The notes beneath the pieces are model-generated. The model was not told where the DNA came from. It was given only the letters and a program-made list of their open reading frames with translations, and searched no databases. This document shows, one piece after another, positions 27,975-39,747 of a stretch of DNA of 64,000 nt (its first letter is position 1; the number at the start of each line of letters is the position of its first letter). Source of the stretch: Symbiodinium natans (Eukaryota; Sar; Dinophyceae; Suessiales; Symbiodiniaceae); assembly GCA_905221605.1 (NCBI GenBank), contig CAJNDS010002522.1:129182-193181 (forward strand), written 5' to 3'. The position numbers and the translations under genes were made by a program.

Positions 27975-30028
27975 CGTTGGTCAAAGTGAAACTAAACTAA
28001 AAATTACCTCGCTTGAGGTGTTGCGTTCTCAGCTAGGCCCTCTCTCAGCTGCAACCCTCAGCACTCGCGAGGCCGACTTTGCCCTCCGCATGCATTGCTG
28101 TTGAGGCACTTGTTGTGGCATCAGCCTCCGTAAGTTTGGCAATCCCCACTCAGCACTGGATGTTCTGTTCGAGGCATATTCCCTCAGCGCATGCGAGGCC
28201 GCAAAGTGAAACACGTGAGGTATGAAAGACTGCTACTCCAGGTTCGTCCGCAGCTCCGGCTTTCTCGCACTTACTAACCGTGCCTTGCAGCCTCCCCCAA
28301 AGTAGCGTCACCCTGGCTTTCTCGCTCTTACTCACCAGTTGACCAATAATGCATCTCACGCGGTTGCTTCATGGTAAAACTGCAGCTCGAGGTCCCGGCG
28401 TTCTCGCTCTTACTAACCCGGACCGACACTGCAGAGAAGCATGGACTGTTGTTCCCTCAGCGGAGGCGAGGCCGAACAACCATTCCGCTGCATCTGCGCA
28501 GCCAGGCCCTCAGCTCCTCACTGAGCCAGGGCTATCTCTAGACAGAGTTCCCTTGCTGGCAAGCCCTCTATCTCTATGTGACCCCCGCGGTGCCACGTAT
28601 AAGCAGCTGCTCCGCGTGTCTTAGGACCACAGTTTTCATTCGGATTTGTTGTTGTAGGCCTTCCAGTGCTTGAGGCCGAATCCAAACACCACATCACACG
28701 TCACACGGCTAGGCAATTTGGCTCCAACATCTGAAGATAGTGACACATACTCTGCGTGGCGTCCGCGTGAGCTAGCCTGTCCTAGAGTTTAGGAGTTCGG
28801 CTCCTTTCATCGCTTGTCTTACCACAGGTCTCTTTCGGTGGCCCGTACTCAGCAGCCAGCACATGTACCATCCTCAGACGCCAGAGCCGCCTTGCCCCAG
28901 CAAGTGCCCATAAAACCACTCACCAGACAGTGAGAGCCAACATCTTCAAACAACCTCCAGCGGCCGTGCCGCGAGGACCTAAACATCTGCAAGGTTCCGC
29001 CTTGTCTGTGTGCACGGACAGACCCCAGCCCTTGCAGGAGACGTGGATGTAAACAAAAGCAGGCCTGCCATGTCCAGCAGGCTGATTACCATTGGTTGCC
29101 TTCAGATGGGAAAAGCGCGAAGATCGGGTAACCTCCATCTGAATCCTTTCCGGCCAATACCAACCCTTACAAACCCTCAGCACGGAGCGAGGCCGAAGGA
29201 GGCTTTCTTGGACTATTGGTTTTCCGGGGAGCAGCCACCAACAGCTGCTCTTCAACTTGCACTGCGCCGCACCACAGTCCTACTGCAAGTTCTTTGGCAA
29301 CGGTTTCTCAGTAGCACCAGTCAATGAGCTTTACGACACTGATGCCTTTGGTTATTTGTGTCCAGGCAGATCCACCAGGGTTGGGCCAAATCTGTTCTAC
29401 CTGATTCTACCTGCGAAGAATATCCAGTTGTGCTCAGCTTGCAGATCCCCGAAAACCAGCAAACTCGGGCTCAAGCACACCGCTATTGTTCGGGACACTC
29501 CTGTCAACAACTGCAAGGATGCCGCTTGCAGTGCGACGTTGGCCTGCACTGTCTGCAACGTGCCTTGGCCGTTTTCCCCCGTGTTTCGGTCTCACCTTCG
29601 TTCTCCACACAAACGAGCGAGGAACCCAAACTCACCCTAACACACAGCCCTCAATCCAAATGAGGGTCGGCGGGTTTTGTTCACCCAGAGACAGCAGGAA
29701 TCTCTGGTGAGCAACAGGCTCTAGCGTCACCCCTCAAGCAAATCGAGGCTGCAACTCTCACTGTGACCCAGAGCAGACTGTAGGCCACAAGGTTCCCTCA
29801 GCAACGCGAGGACGAAAAGCTTCCCTCTAGCGAAGCGAGGCCGAAAACTGTGCACTCGAACGTCCTTCGTCGTCGGCAGCAGTTGGCGGGCCGCCGCTCT
29901 ATGACAGCTTAGCCGGTCAGCCGGCCTACGAGCAAACACAGTTTTGCCAGGGCCTCAAAACGGAACCTACCCTTAGTTACAAGCCCCAGGGCCAGCCACA
30001 ACGGCACTAAAGACGCTCTCTACCTGAG
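27975..30028 (-). repeat. Beta module copy 2
   Basis: Aligned with beta 1 at an offset of ~12,613 bases, so LINE B plus beta 1 and LINE C plus beta 2 form a duplicated block. It differs from beta 1 by substitutions and small indels, densest at 29440-29660. No supported gene. Confidence 0.7.
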
Positions 30029-30109
30029 CACCCCACCGGGGTTGAGCCGAAACCTTGAGCCAGGTGAATTTTCGTCTGCACGCTGCGAGGCGTAGCCACC
30101 CGAAGGGGC
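30029..30109 (-). repeat. S leader copy 6 (upstream of beta 2)
   Basis: One base shorter than the type copy in the AATTTT(A)CGTC stretch. It sits between two beta modules, the only beta-beta junction in the array. Confidence 0.8.
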
Positions 30110-32154
30110 CGTTGGTCAAGGTGAAACTAAACTAAAAATTACCTCGCTTGAGGTGTTGCGTTCTCAGCTAGGCCCTCTCTCAGCTGCAACCCTCAGCACT
30201 CGCGAGGCCGAACTTTGCCCTCCGCATGCATTGCTGTTGAGGCACTTGTTGTGGCATCAGCCTCCGTAAGTTTGGCAATCCCCACTCAGCACTGGATGTT
30301 CTGTTCGAGGCATATTTCCTCAGCGCATGCGAGGCCGCAAAGTGAAACACGTGAGGTATGAAAAACTGCTACTCCAGGTTCGTCCGCAGCTCCGGCTTTC
30401 TCGCACTTACTAACCGTGCCTTGCAGCCTCCCCCAAAGTAGCGTCACCCTGGCTTTCTCGCTCTTACTCACCAGTTGACCAATAATGCATCTCACGCGGT
30501 TGCTTCATGGTAAAACTGCAGCTCGAGGTCCCGGCGTTCTCGCTCTTACTAACCCGGACCGACACTGCAGAGAAGCATTGACTGTTGTTCCCTCAGCGGA
30601 GGCGAGGCCGAACAACCATTCCGCTGCATCAGCGCAGCCAGGCCCTCAGCTCCTCACTGAGCCAGGGCTCTCTTTAGACAGAGTTCCCTTGCTGGCAAGC
30701 CCTCTATCTCTATGTGACCCCCGCGGTGCCACGTATAAGCAGCTGCACCGCGTGTCTTAGGACCACAGTTTTCATTCGGATTTGTTGTTGTAGGCCTTCC
30801 AGTGCTTGAGGCCGAATCCAAACACCACATCTCACGTCACAAGGCTGGCAATTTGGCTCCAACATCTGAAGATAGTAACACATACTCTGCGTGGCGTCCG
30901 CGTGAGCTAGCCTGTCCTTTCTTTAGGAGTTCGGCTCCTTTCATCGCTTGTCTTACCACAGGTCTCTTTCGGTGGCCCGTACTCAGCAGCCAGCACATGT
31001 ACCATCCTCAGACGCCAGAGCCGCCTTGCCCCAGCAAGTGCCCATACAAACCACTCACCAGATAGTGAGAGCCAACATCTTCAAACAACCTCCAGCGGCC
31101 GTGCCGCGAGGACCTAAACATCTGCAAGGTTCCGCCTTGTCTGTGTGCACGGACAGACCCCAGCCCTTGCAGGAGACGTGGATGTAAACAAAAGCAGGCC
31201 TGCCATGTCCAGCAGGCTGATTACCATTGGTTGCCTTCAGATGGGAAAAGCGCGAAGATCGGGTAACCTCCATCTGAATCCTTTCCGGCCAATACCAACC
31301 CTTACAAACCCTCAGCACGGAGCGAGGCCGAAGGAGGCTTCTTGGACTATTGGTTTTCCGGGGAGCAGCCACCACCAGCTGCTCTTCAACTTGCACTGCG
31401 CCGCACCACAGTCCTACTGCAAGTTCCTTGGCAACGGTTTCTCAGTAGCACCAGTCAATGAGCTTTACGACACTGATGCCTCTGGTTATTTATGTCCAGG
31501 CAGATCCACCAGGGTTGGGCCAAATCTTTTCTACCTGATTCTACCTGCGAAGAAAATCCTGTTGTGCTCAGCTTGCAGATCCCCGAAAACCTGCAAGCTT
31601 GGGCTCGAGCACACCGCAATTGTTCGGGACACTCCTGTCGCCACTGCAAGGATGCCTCTTGCAGTGCGACGTTGGCCTGCACTGTCTGCAGCGTGCCTGG
31701 CCGTTTCCCCCGTGTTTCGGTCTCACCTTCGGTTTCCACACAAGTGAGCGAGGAACCCAAACTCACCTTCAGCACAGCCCTCAATCCAAATGAGGGTCGG
31801 TGGGTTTTGCTCACCCAGAGACAGCAGGAATCTCTGGTGAGCAACAGGCTTGCGTCACCCCTCAAGCAATGCGAGGCTGCAACTCTCACTGTGACCCAGA
31901 GCAGACTGTAGGCCACAAGGTTCCCTCAGCAACGCGAGGACGAAAAGCTTCCCTCTAGCGAAGCGAGGCCGAAAACTGTGCACTCACGCCCTTCGTCGAC
32001 GGCAGCAGTTGGCGGGCCGCCGCTCTATGACAGCTTAGCCGGTCAGCCGGCCTACGAGCAAACACAGTTTTGCCAGGGCCTCAAAACGGAACCTACCCTT
32101 AGTTACAAGCCCCAGGGCCAGCCACAACGGCACTAAAGACGCTCTCTACCTGAG
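30110..32154 (-). repeat. Beta module copy 3
   Basis: Almost identical to beta 4, 4,982-4,983 bases further on. Both share private variants against betas 1 and 2, such as CCTTTCTTTAGG in place of CCTAGAGTTTAGG. No supported gene. Confidence 0.7.
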
Positions 32155-32236
32155 CACCCCACCGGGGTTGAGCCGAAACCTTGAGCCAGGTGAATTTTAC
32201 GTCTGCACGCTGCGAGGCGTAGCCACCCGAAGGGGC
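32155..32236 (-). repeat. S leader copy 7 (upstream of beta 3)
   Basis: Full-length copy at the beta 3/gamma 2 junction, equivalent to copy 3. Confidence 0.8.
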
Positions 32237-35009
32237 TGTGGGTTCAAGTGAAACAAAAGCTTACTAAAACTGTGGGGTGAAACTGCCGGTAAGTTCCCCC
32301 TCTCATTCCTTGTCCTCGGTTTTGACGTACCGCTACCCTCAACCGAAGTGAGGCCGGAATGTCGTTTTGACCAAGTCGTTGCCATTGGCTTGAAGACTTT
32401 GGCCAAGGCAAATTGCCTGTATGCTTGCACATTCTCTGTGTTGTCTATTCGGGAGGTGATCCATGCCCTCGTTCGTGGAGGCCGCTATCCCTCAACCGAA
32501 TGGAGGTCAATTCCTGTAGACCCAGATGCTCGTTCTACGAGTCTCATTGCATGTCCTGAGTGCTTCCATCCACACCCCTCAACCGTAGTGAGGCCGGACA
32601 TGTCTTCAAACCAGGTCATGGCCCGAGGCTTCATGGACTCTGGTTACGGTGGCTGCCTCTTGCATGCACAGGGCATACTTCCTGTGGCTTTTGCCGGGAG
32701 GTGATCCATGCCCTCCGATTCTCAGAGGCCGCTATCCCTCTACCAGCGGGGTGGTCAATCCCCATAGACCGTTCCATATTGATTGAGGCCCAATTCTGCA
32801 CTTTCTCGTCATCTCACCTTGACGGATCCATGCCCTCGATTCACACATCTCCAACACGAGCCAAGCAGGAGGAACAGGTGAAGTACCTGCCCAAACATAC
32901 CCCTTTTTAGGCTGGAGGACGCTAAGCGACCGAAATCGCCGCTACGCACCGGTGACCCCACGCCACACACCTTCAACAGGTGGCCGGTACAGGCGCCTGA
33001 CAGGGGGCCGGGCAAGGTGCCGACTACCAGGTCAAACCCACCCTGCCTGTGAGGATATTATGTACGAGGCCGCTATCCATTGTGAGACTTGACATTCTCC
33101 AATCCAGCCGTAGCCATTGTTCCAAAGACAGTCGGCTGGCTCTCTTGTTTGCCACCAAAACTCCATACTCTCACTTGGGAGTCGATTACCCTCAACCGAA
33201 GTGAGGCCCACTCTGCGACCACGGGTTAGCTGCATGCTTGGTCCTTGTGGGCATTTCTGAAAGCAGTGACAACGAATCCTCCACGGAGTACGTCCCGGCT
33301 AATCCAGGGTTCTCAGCAGCTCCGGTGTTCTCGCACTTACTAACCGTGCCTTGCTGTTCTCCCCAGAATCGCCCTGGCTTTCTCGCACTTACTTACCAGT
33401 CGACGTATTCCTCACCACAAAGTTCACTGCCATTGGGACTCGAGGCTTCTCCAGTGCAATGCTGGTACCTGCCCTTTGCTGGCCTCCATGCCTGGCCAGT
33501 GTCCCTCATCCATATTCTGGAGTTTGCTCTTTATAGCTCACATTCCCTCAGACCAAAGTCGAGGCCGAATGTTGCATTGTTTGATTGAGCACTGCTGGGC
33601 TGCGGTTGTACCTATCAATTGCTCCGACACACCGGCACCGCGGAGTCTATGCTTCAAGCTGCTTTACCGCTTTGCGCCCAGTAGCATCAGCCGTCCAAGC
33701 TGCATGCAGTGCTTCCAGAGTCTCCCAGACTCAATTCCGGCAGACCAATAAGTGCCCGGCCTGCCCATTCCATCATTCTTCCCTCAGCTGATGCGAGGCC
33801 GGAACATCATGCACCTTCTTCATCAGCGAGGCGTTTTCGCAACCCTTCTGTTGTTCCCTCAGCCTTGGCGAGGCCGAACCATCCATTCCCTCAGCCGAGG
33901 CGAGGCCGAACCTTTACTCCAGCATAGCGAGGCCGAAACTGCCCTTGCATAGCCTCACATGGCATCTCCGCTGGTTTCACGGGTTCTGAAAGCATTGTGC
34001 TGCGAGGGTATGTTGATCACCCTCATTCCGGCAAGCTAAGCCTGCATTCGGGTTTGCCCTCACATGGCCCTTAATGGCGAGGCTGTGCTCGCAATTCAAT
34101 CCACTTCCACTTGCCTGGTTACTGGCCGGCGACGTTTCATCACCTCAAAGGAGCATCCATTCCTCATCATCTTCCGACAAGGCCAGCATCCTTCTCGACA
34201 CATCAGGGCCATACACCATAATCACCAGCCTACCCAGGTACCTGATTTCACGTCCGCTGCCATCAATCATCAGGGATGGGTTTGTGGGATCGACATAGAA
34301 ATCGATGTTCCAAAGCCTCGCATCCTCACAGCATCGGAAATCCCGGAGCTGCAGGTGGAGGTTAGCTGCATTCAGGCTTCTTTGGACATTCCAATTCCCA
34401 CAGCTGCCCCAGGCTATGTTGCCTCTCCTGGTGCGACGGACAAAGTGGATACGATATGACTGCGACAGTTCCAGGAAAAGCCCTTCACGACGCCCCTGGT
34501 GTGACCATGCAAATACACAGCACGCAATTGCCGGCATGGTCCGTCGCTCTCCGTCTGCCTTGCAGCAAGTCTCTTTGGCGTGTGGCACACTGTCCAGGGC
34601 ACTGTGGACGGCCACTCTGGTCGCCGATAGCCCACGAGCGGAAATCTGCGGTTGAGACGGGGCCCTGTTCCAACAAAGGAAGTTAAGGCCTCGGAACCCT
34701 CTTCGCTCGCACAGGTCTGCTATCTTCTTGCACCTCAGTTCCAGGAGGTGTTTCCCTCAACCGTGGTGAGGCCGAACTATGTTGTCCCTCCGAGCGAGGC
34801 CGAAGACTTTCCACAATCCTCAGCTTATGCGAGGCCGACAACACCCTCAGCAGCGAGGTCGAAAGTTCCCTCAGCACTCGGCGAGGCCGTACACAGGCAG
34901 CTATGTGGCTGGCAGAACTACCGAGCAAACACAGTGGTTTCGGTTTGAGTCCTGTTGGAGCCCACCCTTAGGTACAGCCTCCAGGCCACCGAACAGCTCA
35001 CTACCTGCG
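32237..35009 (-). repeat. Gamma module copy 2
   Basis: Aligned to gamma 1 over its whole length, with small deletions near 33530 and 33750. The counterpart of the gamma 1 minus-strand frame is 34145-34615 (156 codons) and carries several replacement changes. Hairpin clusters lie at 33780-33938 and 34750-34892. Confidence 0.7.
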
Positions 35010-35092
35010 CACCCCACCGGGGTTGAGCCGAGACTTGAGCCCAGGGTGAATTTTACGTCTGCACGCTGCTTGGCGTAGCCACCCGAAGGGGC
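35010..35092 (-). repeat. S leader copy 8 (upstream of gamma 2)
   Basis: The most diverged full copy: GAGCCCAGGGTG for GAGCCAGGTG, and CTGCTTGGCGT for CTGCGAGGCGT. Confidence 0.75.
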
Positions 35093-37134
35093 CGTTGGTC
35101 AAGGTGAAACTAAACTAAAAATTACCTCGCTTGAGGTGTTGCGTTCTCAGCTAGGCCCTCTCTCAGCTGCAACCCTCAGCACTCGCGAGGCCGAACTTTG
35201 CCCTCCGCATGCATTGCTGTTGAGGCACTTGTTGTGGCATCAGCCTCCGTAAGTTTGGCAATCCCCACTCAGCACTGGATGTTCTGTTCGAGGCATATTT
35301 CCTCAGCGCATGCGAGGCCGCAAAGTGAAACACGTGAGGTATGAAAAACTGCTACTCCAGGTTCGTCCGCAGCTCCGGCTTTCTCGCACTTACTAACCGT
35401 GCCTTGCAGCCTCCCCCAAAGTAGCGTCACCCTGGCTTTCTCGCTCTTACTCACCAGTTGACCAATAATGCATCTCACGCGGTTGCTTCATGGTAAAACT
35501 GCAGCTCGAGGTCCCGGCGTTCTCGCTCTTACTAACCCGGACCGACACTGCAGAGAAGCATTGACTGTTGTTCCCTCAGCGGAGGCGAGGCCGAACAACC
35601 ATTCCGCTGCATCAGCGCAGCCAGGCCCTCAGCTCCTCACTGAGCCAGGGCTCTCTTTAGACAGAGTTCCCTTGCTGGCAAGCCCTCTATCTCTATGTGA
35701 CCCCCGCGGTGCCACGTATAAGCAGCTGCACCGCGTGTCTTAGGACCACAGTTTTCATTCGGATTTGTTGTTGTAGGCCTTCCAGTGCTTGAGGCCGAAT
35801 CCAAACACCACATCTCACGTCACAAGGCTGGCAATTTGGCTCCAACATCTGAAGATAGTAACACATACTCTGCGTGGCGTCCGCGTGAGCTAGCCTGTCC
35901 TTTCTTTAGGAGTTCGGCTCCTTTCATCGCTTGTCTTACCACAGGTCTCTTTCGGTGGCCCGTACTCAGCAGCCAGCACATGTACCATCCTCAGACGCCA
36001 GAGCCGCCTTGCCCCAGCAAGTGCCCATACAAACCACTCACCATAGTGAGAGCCAACATCTTCAAACAACCTCCAGCGGCCGTGCCGCGAGGACCTAAAC
36101 ATCTGCAAGGTTCCGCCTTGTCTGTGTGCACGGACAGACCCCAGCCCTTGCAGGAGACGTGGATGTAAACAAAAGCAGGCCTGCCATGTCCAGCAGGCTG
36201 ATTACCATTGGTTGCCTTCAGATGGGAAAAGCGCGAAGATCGGGTAACCTCCATCTGAATCCTTTCCGGCCAATACCAACCCTTACAAACCCTCAGCACG
36301 GAGCGAGGCCGAAGGAGGCTTCTTGGACTATTGGTTTTCCGGGGAGCAGCCACCACCAGCTGCTCTTCAACTTGCACTGCGCCGCACCACAGTCCTACTG
36401 CAAGTTCCTTGGCAACGGTTTCTCAGTAGCACCAGTCAATGAGCTTTACGACACTGATGCCTCTGGTTATTTATGTCCAGGCAGATCCACCAGGGTTGGG
36501 CCAAATCTTTTCTACCTGATTCTACCTGCGAAGAAAATCCTGTTGTGCTCAGCTTGCAGATCCCCGAAAACCTGCAAGCTTGGGCTCGAGCACACCGCAA
36601 TTGTTCGGGACACTCCTGTCGCCACTGCAAGGATGCCTCTTGCAGTGCGACGTTGGCCTGCACTGTCTGCAGCGTGCCTGGCCGTTTCCCCCGTGTTTCG
36701 GTCTCACCTTCGTTTTCCACACAAGTGAGCGAGGAACCCAAACTCACCTTCAGCACAGCCCTCAATCCAAATGAGGGTCGGTGGGTTTTGCTCACCCAGA
36801 GACAGCAGGAATCTCTGGTGAGCAACAGGCTTGCGTCACCCCTCAAGCAATGCGAGGCTGCAACTCTCACTGTGACCCAGAGCAGACTGTAGGCCACAAG
36901 GTTCCCTCAGCAACGCGAGGACGAAAAGCTTCCCTCTAGCGAAGCGAGGCCGAAAACTGTGCACTCACGCCCTTCGTCGACGGCAGCAGTTGGCGGGCCG
37001 CCGCTCTATGACAGCTTAGCCGGTCAGCCGGCCTACGAGCAAACACAGTTTTGCCAGGCCTCAAAACGGAACCTACCCTTAGTTACAAGCCCCAGGGCCA
37101 GCCACAACGGCACTAAAGACGCTCTCTACCTGAG
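35093..37134 (-). repeat. Beta module copy 4
   Basis: Near-identical to beta 3. The block beta 3-S7-gamma 2-S8 and the block beta 4-S9-gamma 3 are tandem copies ~4.98 kb apart. No supported gene. Confidence 0.7.
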
Positions 37135-37217
37135 CACCCCACCGGGGTTGAGCCGAAACCTTGAGCCAGGGTGAATTTTTCGTCTGCACGCTGCGAGGCG
37201 TAGCCACCCGAAGGGGC
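37135..37217 (-). repeat. S leader copy 9 (upstream of beta 4)
   Basis: It has GAGCCAGGGTG and a TTTTTCG variant in place of TTTTACG. It is the last full S copy before the array breaks down. Confidence 0.75.
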
Positions 37218-38700
37218 TGTGGGTTCAAGTGAAACAAAACTTACTAAAACTGTGGGGTGAAACTGCCGGTAAGTTCCCCCTCTCATTCCTTGTCCTCGGT
37301 TTTGACGTACCGCTACCCTCAACCGAAGTGAGGCCGGAATGTCCTTTTGACCAAGTCGTTGCCATTGGCTTGAAGACTTTGGCCAAGGCAAATTGCCTGT
37401 ATGCTTGCACATTCTCTGTGTTGTCTATTCGGGAGGCGATCCATGCCCTCGTTCGTGGAGGCCGCTATCCCTCACCGAATGGAGGTCATTCCTTTAGACC
37501 CAGATGCTCGTTCTACGAGCCTCATTGCATGTCCTGAGTGCTTCCATCCACCCCTCAACCGTAGTGAGGCCGGACATGTCTTCAAACCAGGTCATGGCCC
37601 AAGGCTTCATGGACTCTGGTTACGGTGGCTGCCTCTTGCATGCACAGGGCATACTTCCTGTGGCTTTTGCCGGGAGGTGATCCATGCCCTCCGATTCTCA
37701 GAGGCCGCTATCCCTCTACCGGCGGGGTGGTCAATCCCCATACATAGACCGTTCCATATTGATTGAGGCCATTCTGCACTTTCTCGTCATCTCACCTTGA
37801 CGGATCCATGCCCTCGATTCACACATCTCCAACACGAGCCAAGCAGGAGGAACAGGTGAAGTACCTGCCCAAACATACCCCTTTTTAGGCTGGAGGACGC
37901 TAAGCGACCGAAATCGCCGCTACGCACCGGTGACCCCACGCCACACACCTTCAACAGGTGGCCGGTACAGGCGCCTGACAGGGGGCCGGGCAAGGTGCCG
38001 ACAACCAGGTCAAACCCACCCTGCCTGTGAGGATATTATGTACGAGGCCGCTATCCATTGTGAGACTTGACATTCTCATCCAGCCGTAGCCATTGTTCCA
38101 AAGACAGTCGGCTGGCTCTCTTGTTTGCCACCAAAACTCCATACTCTCACTTGGGAGTCGATTTCCCTCAACCGAAGTGAGGCCCACTCTGCGACCACGG
38201 TTTAGCTGCATGCTTGGTCCTTGTGGGCATTTCTGAAAGCAGTGACAACGAATCCTCCACGGAGTACGTCCCGGCTAATCCAGGGTTCTCAGCAGCTCCG
38301 GTGTTCTCGCACTTACTAACCGTGCCTTGCTGTTCTCCCCAGAATCGCCCTGGCTTTCTCGCACTTACTTACCAGTCGACGTATTCCTCACCACAAAGTT
38401 CACTGCCATTGGGACTCGAGGCTTTTCCAGTGCAATGCTGGTACCTGCCCTTTGCTGGCCTCCATGCCTGGCCAGTGTCCCTCATCCATATTCTGGAGTT
38501 TGCTCTTTATAGCTCACATTCCCTCAGACCAAGTCGAGGCCGAATGTTGCTTTGTTTGATTGAGCTCTGCTGGGCTGCGGTTGTACCTATCAATTGCTCC
38601 GACACACCGGCACCGCGGAGTCTATGCTTCAAGCTGCTTTACCGCTTTGCGCCCAGTAGCATCAGCCGTCCAAGCTGCATGCAGTGCTTCCAGAATCTCC
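37218..38700 (-). repeat. Gamma module copy 3, truncated
   Basis: It matches gamma 2 from its 3' end (minus-strand sense) for ~1.48 kb, then stops at CCAGAATCTCC. The remainder of gamma and the S copy are missing, and beta sequence begins in mid-module. Confidence 0.7.
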
Positions 38701-39694
38701 AATTACCTCGCTTGAGGTGTTGCGTTCTCAGCTAGGCCCTCTCTCAGCTGCAACCCTCAGCACTCGCGAGGCCGAACTTTGCCCTCCGCATGCATTGCTG
38801 TTGAGGCACTTGTTGTGGCATCAGCCTCCATAAGTTTGGCAATCCCCACTCAGCACTGGATGTTCTGTTCGAGGCATATTCCCTCAATGCATGCGAGGCC
38901 GCAAAGTGAAACACGTGAGGTATGAAAGAATGCTACTCCAGGTTCGTCCGCAGCTCCGGCTTTCTCGCACTTACTAACCGTGCCTTGCAGCCTCCCCCAA
39001 AGTAGCGTCACCCTGGCTTTCTCGCTCTTACTCACCAGTTGACCAATAATGCATCTCACGCGGTTGCTACATGGTAAAACTGCAGCTCGAGGTCCCGGTG
39101 TTCTCGCTCTTACTAACCCGGACCGACACTGCAGAGAAGCATTACTGTTGTTCCCTCATCAGAGGCGAGGCCGAACAACCATTCCGCTGCATCAGCGCAG
39201 CCAGGCCCTCAGCTCCTCACTGAGCCAGGGCTATCTCTAGACAGAGTTCCCTTGCTGGCAAGCCCTCTATCTCTATGTGACCCCCGCGGTGCCACGTATA
39301 AGCAGCTGCTCCGCGTGTCTTAGGACCACAGTTTTCATTCGGATTTGTTGTTGTAGGCCTTCCAGTGCTTGAGGCCGAATCCAAACACCACATCTCACGT
39401 CACACGGCTAGGCAATTTGGCTCCAACATCTGAAGATAGTGACACATACTCTGCGTGGCGTCCGCGTGAGCTAGCCTGTCCTATTGTTTAGGAGTTCGGC
39501 TCCTTTCATCGCTTGTCTTACCACAGGTCTCTTTCGGTGGCCCGTACTCAGCAGCCAGCACATGTACCATCCTCAGACGCCAGAGCCGCCTTGCCCCAGC
39601 AAGTGCCCATACAAACCACTCACCAATAGTGAGAGCCAACATCTTCAAACAACCTCCAGCGGCCGTGCCGCGAGGACCTAAACATCTGCAAGGT
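38701..39694 (-). repeat. Beta module copy 5, truncated at both ends
   Basis: It begins ~30 bases inside the beta sequence (AATTACCTCGCTTGAGG) and ends at AACATCTGCAAGGT, about halfway through the module. It resembles betas 1 and 2 at some diagnostic sites (CTATCTCTAG, CTGCTCCGC) and betas 3 and 4 at others. Confidence 0.7.
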
Positions 39695-39708
39695 CAGGTG
39701 AATTTTAC
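39695..39708 (-). repeat. 14-base S fragment at the junction with the copia element
   Basis: CAGGTGAATTTTAC matches the core of S exactly and sits between truncated beta 5 and copia-derived sequence. The match is short, so its origin is uncertain. Confidence 0.4.
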
Positions 39709-39747
39709 ACACCCCCTCATGCACAGATGGTCCTGGGGTAGTTCCCT

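Noticed and set aside
15740-36168. Plus-strand 91-codon and other frames conserved in all beta copies
   Set aside because: The copies are nearly identical DNA, so conservation is not evidence of coding. Frame lengths vary where indels occur, and no domain is seen.
6936-37217. S copies or hairpin arrays as a CRISPR array
   Set aside because: Spacing between S copies is 2-8 kb, and the hairpin motifs have variable spacing and no spacers of constant length. The genome is eukaryotic in character.
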